Shown one piece after another: positions 58,939 through 64,000 of a DNA stretch of 64,000 bases. Positions within the stretch are counted from its first letter, which is position 1; each line of letters opens with the position of its first letter. Position numbers and translations under genes: made by a program. The DNA lies in the NCBI RefSeq assembly GCF_009734405.1, contig NZ_CP046453.1, positions 2,170,001 through 2,234,000 on the forward strand, read 5' to 3'. The DNA comes from Corynebacterium comes. GTDB lineage: Bacteria; Actinomycetota; Actinomycetes; Mycobacteriales; Mycobacteriaceae. Under the pieces are notes generated by a model, which saw only the letters and a list, made by a program, of their open reading frames with translations, was not told the DNA's origin and ran no database searches.

Positions 58939-60345
58939 ATGAGTACCTCACACGCTGCGCACCCCGACCGGCTGCTGCCGGTGGATCCCGGTACCCGGTC
59001 CATAGCCCGTCGGCTGCTGGCCCACGTCGAGGATCTTCCGGTCATCTCCCCGCACGGTCACCTGGACCCTGCCATGTTCGTCCACGACGAACCCTTCGCC
59101 GACCCGACCACCCTGCTGATCACCCCGGACCACTACGTCACCCGCGTCCTGCACTCCGCGGGCGTCGATCTGGCCGACCTCGGCGTCGGCGGGTCCGACG
59201 CCGACAAGCAGGCGGCCTGGCGGATCTTCGTCCACCACTGGCCCATGTTCGCGGGCACCGCCTCCGGTTACTGGCTGGAGCAGGAGTTCGAGCACGTCTT
59301 CGACATCAACCCCGACCGTCTGGCCACCGACGACGCGGACGAGCTCTACGCGGAGCTGTCCGAAGTCATCGCCCGCCCGGATTTCCGCCCCCGGGCCCTC
59401 GCGGAGGCCTTCGGCCTGGAGGTGCTGGCCACCACCGACGACCCGTTGGACGATCTCGCGCACCACAGGACCCTCGCCGAGGACCCCGAGTTCAGCCCGC
59501 GTGTGCTGCCCACGTTCCGGCCTGACGCCTACACCAAGATGTACAACGTGGGGTTCGCGGAGAACGTCGAGAAGCTCATCGACACCGCCGGCGACGGGCA
59601 GACCGGCTACGGCGGTTACCTGCAGGCGCTGCGCAACCGTCGCCGGTACTTCATCGACCATGGCGCGACCAGCGCCGACCACGGTACCCACAACGCAGAC
59701 GCCCACCCGCTGGATGACGCGGAGGCGCAGCGCATCCTAGACAAGGGTCGCGCCGGCACCGCCACCCGCGCGGAGGCCCTGGCCTTCGAGGCGAACATGA
59801 CCTACCGCTTCGCGGAGATGAGCCGGGACGACCACCTCGTCATGACGCTCCACCCGGGTGTGCACCGCAATCACTCGGCCTCCGCCTTCAAGCGTTTCGG
59901 CGCCGACACGGGCCACGACATCCCCTTCAGCCTGGACTACACCACCGGCCTGCAGCCCCTGCTCAGCGACTTCGGCGAGAACCCCGACTTCCACTTTGTC
60001 CTGTTCACCATGGATGAGACGGTCTTCTCCCGCGAGCTCGCCCCGCTGGCCGGCTATTACCCCAGCGTCTACCTGGGTGCGCCCTGGTGGTTCATCGACG
60101 AAATCGACGCCATGAATCGCTACCGCTCCGCCACGACCGGCGCCGCCGGCTTCTCCCGCTACTCCGGCTTCATCGACGACACCCGCGCCTACTGCTCCAT
60201 CCCGGCGCGCCACAACACCTCCCGGCGCGTCGACGCCGCCTACCTCGCCCGCCTCGTCGGCGAGCACCGCCTCTCCGAGGACCGGGCCGCCGAGATCATC
60301 GTCGATCTCATCGACTCCTCTCCCCGAAGGGTGTTCAAGCTGTGA
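58939..60345 (+). CDS. uxaC: Glucuronate isomerase
   Basis: 468 aa amidohydrolase-fold isomerase turning D-glucuronate into D-fructuronate. The metal site HGHLDP-type motif is present (ISPHGHLDPAMF); WWFIDEIDAMNRYR and GFIDDTRAYCSIPARH..SRRVD are family signatures near the C-terminus. ATG 58939 is chosen where similarity begins, with GGTGGA upstream. The next start overlaps its stop (GTGA). Confidence 0.94.
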   Translation: MSTSHAAHPDRLLPVDPGTRSIARRLLAHVEDLPVISPHGHLDPAMFVHDEPFADPTTLLITPDHYVTRVLHSAGVDLADLGVGGSDADKQAAWRIFVHHWPMFAGTASGYWLEQEFEHVFDINPDRLATDDADELYAELSEVIARPDFRPRALAEAFGLEVLATTDDPLDDLAHHRTLAEDPEFSPRVLPTFRPDAYTKMYNVGFAENVEKLIDTAGDGQTGYGGYLQALRNRRRYFIDHGATSADHGTHNADAHPLDDAEAQRILDKGRAGTATRAEALAFEANMTYRFAEMSRDDHLVMTLHPGVHRNHSASAFKRFGADTGHDIPFSLDYTTGLQPLLSDFGENPDFHFVLFTMDETVFSRELAPLAGYYPSVYLGAPWWFIDEIDAMNRYRSATTGAAGFSRYSGFIDDTRAYCSIPARHNTSRRVDAAYLARLVGEHRLSEDRAAEIIVDLIDSSPRRVFKL

Positions 60346-61709
60346 CCGCTCTCAACCGCACCACCGTCCATGCCCCCGCCGCACCCGTCCGACTCGTCCA
60401 CGTGGGTCTCGGCGCCTTCCATCGGGCCCACCAGGTGTTCTACACCCAGAAAGCGGAGGCTGATCCGGCGAACCCGCAGTGGGGTTACGCCTCCTTCTCG
60501 GGCCAGACCGCCGGCATCACGCCGGACCTGACCGCGCAGGACGGGCTGTACACCCTGGTCACCCGCTCCGGGGAGGGTGACTCCCCCGAATTGATGACCG
60601 CGCTCGTCGAGGCCCGTCCCGCCAGTGACATCGGGCGTTTCGTGGAGCTGCTCGCAGACCCGCAGGTCGCGGTGGTCACCCTCACCGTCACCGAGGCCGG
60701 CTACCACCTGAGGGAGGACCTCACCCTCAACGAGGAGTCGCCCGACATCATCGCCGATCTGGCCGCCCTGCGCGCCGGAGAGCCGACCCCGCTGAAGTCC
60801 GCGGCCGGACGGATCGTGGCGGGGCTGAGGGCGCGTCGAGACGCACAGGCCGGCGGCCTGGCTGTCATGAGCTGCGACAACATCGCCGCCAACGGTGACA
60901 CCACGCGCGCCGCGGTCCTCGGCTTCGCCACCGCGCTCGATCCGGATCTCGCCGGCTGGATCGCCGACAACGTCACCTTCCCCTCGACCTCCATCGACCG
61001 CATCACCCCGGCCACCACGGAGGAACTCGTGGCCGACGTGGCCCGCCAGACCGGCTATGAGGACGCCGTCCCGGTGGTCACCGAGCCCTTCAGTTCGTGG
61101 GTCATCCAGGGTGAGTTCCCTGCGGGCCGTCCTGCGTGGGAGAACGCCGGCGTGGAATTCGTCGCGGACATCGACCCCTTCGAGCGTCGCAAGCTGTGGC
61201 TGCTCAACGGCGCGCACTCGCTCCTGGCCTATGCCGGGCAGCTCAAGGGATACGAGACGGTCGACGAGGCGATCGGGGACATGGAGATCCGCGATCGCGT
61301 CGAACATCTGTGGGAGGACGCCGCCGAGTACCTCAAGACGCCCGGGCTGGGGATCTCCGACTACAAGAAGGAGCTGGTCAAGCGTTTCCAGAACCCGCGC
61401 ATCCGCCACAGCCTCGCCCAGATCGGCATCGACGGCGGCACCAAGCAGCGCATGCGTGCCGTGCCCATCCTCAAGGCCCAGCGCGCCGACAACGCCATGG
61501 GACACGGTGCGGCGTACTCCATCGCCGCGTGGATCGCCTACCTGCTGGAAACCGACACCATCGCCGACACCCGTGCCGAGGTGCTCGACCGTGCGCGTCG
61601 CTCCGAGGATCCCGTCGCCGCACTCCTCGCCGCTCTCGACGAGGAGCTGGCGGCCGACACGTACGCGCTGGCACTCATCCGCACCTTCGTCTCTGCACTG
61701 ACCCACTAG
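60342..61709 (+). CDS. uxuB: Fructuronate reductase / mannitol dehydrogenase family
   Basis: 455 aa polyol-specific long-chain dehydrogenase. LVHVGLGAFHRAHQVFY is the NAD loop; FPSTSIDRITPATT, KLWLLNGAHSLLAYAG (catalytic Lys/Asn/His region) and RVPILKAQ-like MRAVPILKAQ are typical. The context makes fructuronate to mannonate the most likely reaction. GTG at 60342 overlaps the uxaC stop, so the two are coupled. Confidence 0.9.
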   Translation: MTALNRTTVHAPAAPVRLVHVGLGAFHRAHQVFYTQKAEADPANPQWGYASFSGQTAGITPDLTAQDGLYTLVTRSGEGDSPELMTALVEARPASDIGRFVELLADPQVAVVTLTVTEAGYHLREDLTLNEESPDIIADLAALRAGEPTPLKSAAGRIVAGLRARRDAQAGGLAVMSCDNIAANGDTTRAAVLGFATALDPDLAGWIADNVTFPSTSIDRITPATTEELVADVARQTGYEDAVPVVTEPFSSWVIQGEFPAGRPAWENAGVEFVADIDPFERRKLWLLNGAHSLLAYAGQLKGYETVDEAIGDMEIRDRVEHLWEDAAEYLKTPGLGISDYKKELVKRFQNPRIRHSLAQIGIDGGTKQRMRAVPILKAQRADNAMGHGAAYSIAAWIAYLLETDTIADTRAEVLDRARRSEDPVAALLAALDEELAADTYALALIRTFVSALTH

Positions 61710-63551
<1,842 letters not shown>

Positions 63552-63587
63552 CCCGACCCCTCCCACTGATCTCCCCGAGGAGAAACC

Positions 63588-64000
63588 GTGACCACCTCAA
63601 CCAAGGCGCCCCCGAACGCTCCCACCACCGGCAAACTGCCGGGCCACCGGGTGTTCACCTACGCCCTCGGCGACGTCGCCAACAACCTGTCGTTCATGAT
63701 GACGTCGATGTTCCTGACGATGTACATGACGGAGATCGCCGGCCTGTCCGCCGGCGTCGCCGGCGCCATCTACGGCATCACCAAGGTCTGGGCCGGTGTC
63801 GCCGACCTCATCGCCGGCCAGAGCGTCGACCGCGCCAACACCCGCTGGGGTCGGCTCCGCCCCTGGATCCTCTTCGGGTCCACTCCGCTGGCTGTCGTCT
63901 TCGTCCTGTTGTTCAGCACCCCGGCGGGGATGTCCGGTGCGGCGACCGTCGCCTGGATCTTCCTTTTCGACGCCGCCTTCCAGCTCGCCTACTCCTTCGT
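63588..64000 (+). CDS. GPH-family sugar/glucuronide symporter, 5' part
   Basis: Runs off the right edge; 137 codons visible from GTG 63588, with GAGGAG 6 nt upstream. The N-terminus has a short polar lead and then YALGDVANNLSFMM, and the family loop RWGRLRPWILFGSTPLA after the second/third helix. Related to UidB/YicJ-type cation symporters; the position after uidA suggests glucuronide uptake. The C-terminal part is missing. Confidence 0.85.
   Translation, partial: MTTSTKAPPNAPTTGKLPGHRVFTYALGDVANNLSFMMTSMFLTMYMTEIAGLSAGVAGAIYGITKVWAGVADLIAGQSVDRANTRWGRLRPWILFGSTPLAVVFVLLFSTPAGMSGAATVAWIFLFDAAFQLAYSF

Overview
The window is GC-rich, densely packed actinobacterial chromosome, most likely from a high-GC Corynebacterium. 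MetB, the three arsenate-mycothiol-transferase-type ArsC proteins, the Cys15/Cys16/Cys55 ArsR and the Rv2466c-like protein all look corynebacterial. Many genes also start leaderless, with an extended -10 hexamer (TANANT or similar) 6-8 nt before ATG/GTG. Five tRNA genes are present (Pro-UGG, Gly-UCC, Arg-UCU, His-GUG, Lys-CUU). No rRNA, transposase, phage or CRISPR array was seen.

Regions, left to right. 1-4.2 kb: the 3' end of an alcohol dehydrogenase, trigger factor, two tRNAs, a Gly/Asp-rich membrane protein and an aldo/keto reductase. 4.1-11.1 kb: a glycan island with four overlapping glycosyltransferase genes on the minus strand, divergent from a WcbI-like gene and a two-domain glycosyltransferase. 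11.1-23.9 kb: mostly housekeeping genes (rpiB, Rv2466c-like, pepN, GntR, SDR, DMT exporter, metB, truncated globin, ald, chrA, thioesterase). Within it lies an AbiEi-like/DUF559-like gene with copies of a 65-bp palindromic repeat on both sides. 24.0-27.2 kb: an arsenic locus, acr3-arsC-arsC-arsC divergent from arsR. 27.3-35.3 kb: a 92-bp perfect inverted repeat, ettA, a second-type ssb, a CopD-CtaG fusion, tRNA-Arg, a SolA-like oxidase, SDR-orn and tRNA-His. 35.3-37.8 kb: an FAD aromatic-hydroxylase-like gene divergent from a PucR regulator.

37.9-50.8 kb is the most striking block. A TetR-led minus-strand operon runs badI, aliB, badH, a ligase/glutaryl-CoA-dehydrogenase fusion, badK, 3-hydroxyacyl-CoA dehydrogenase, acyl-CoA dehydrogenase and SDR. 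It is flanked by two outward- and inward-reading thiolase genes. Together these encode a plausible full route from cyclohexanecarboxylate through pimeloyl-CoA, glutaryl-CoA and crotonyl-CoA to acetyl-CoA. A related palindrome, AGTGAA-N6-TTCAYT, precedes both thiolase genes and the TetR gene.

50.7-52.95 kb: a TPP riboswitch with an RBS-sequestering hairpin controls an SDR plus an NtaA-type flavin monooxygenase, an unusual cargo. 53.0-57.7 kb: a stress-type SDR, a luciferase-like oxidoreductase, an L,D-transpeptidase lipoprotein, tRNA-Lys and a glutaminase-STAS protein. 57.8-64.0 kb: a glucuronide operon, LacI regulator, uxaC, uxuB, beta-glucuronidase with the NxK signature, and the start of a GPH-family symporter cut by the right edge.
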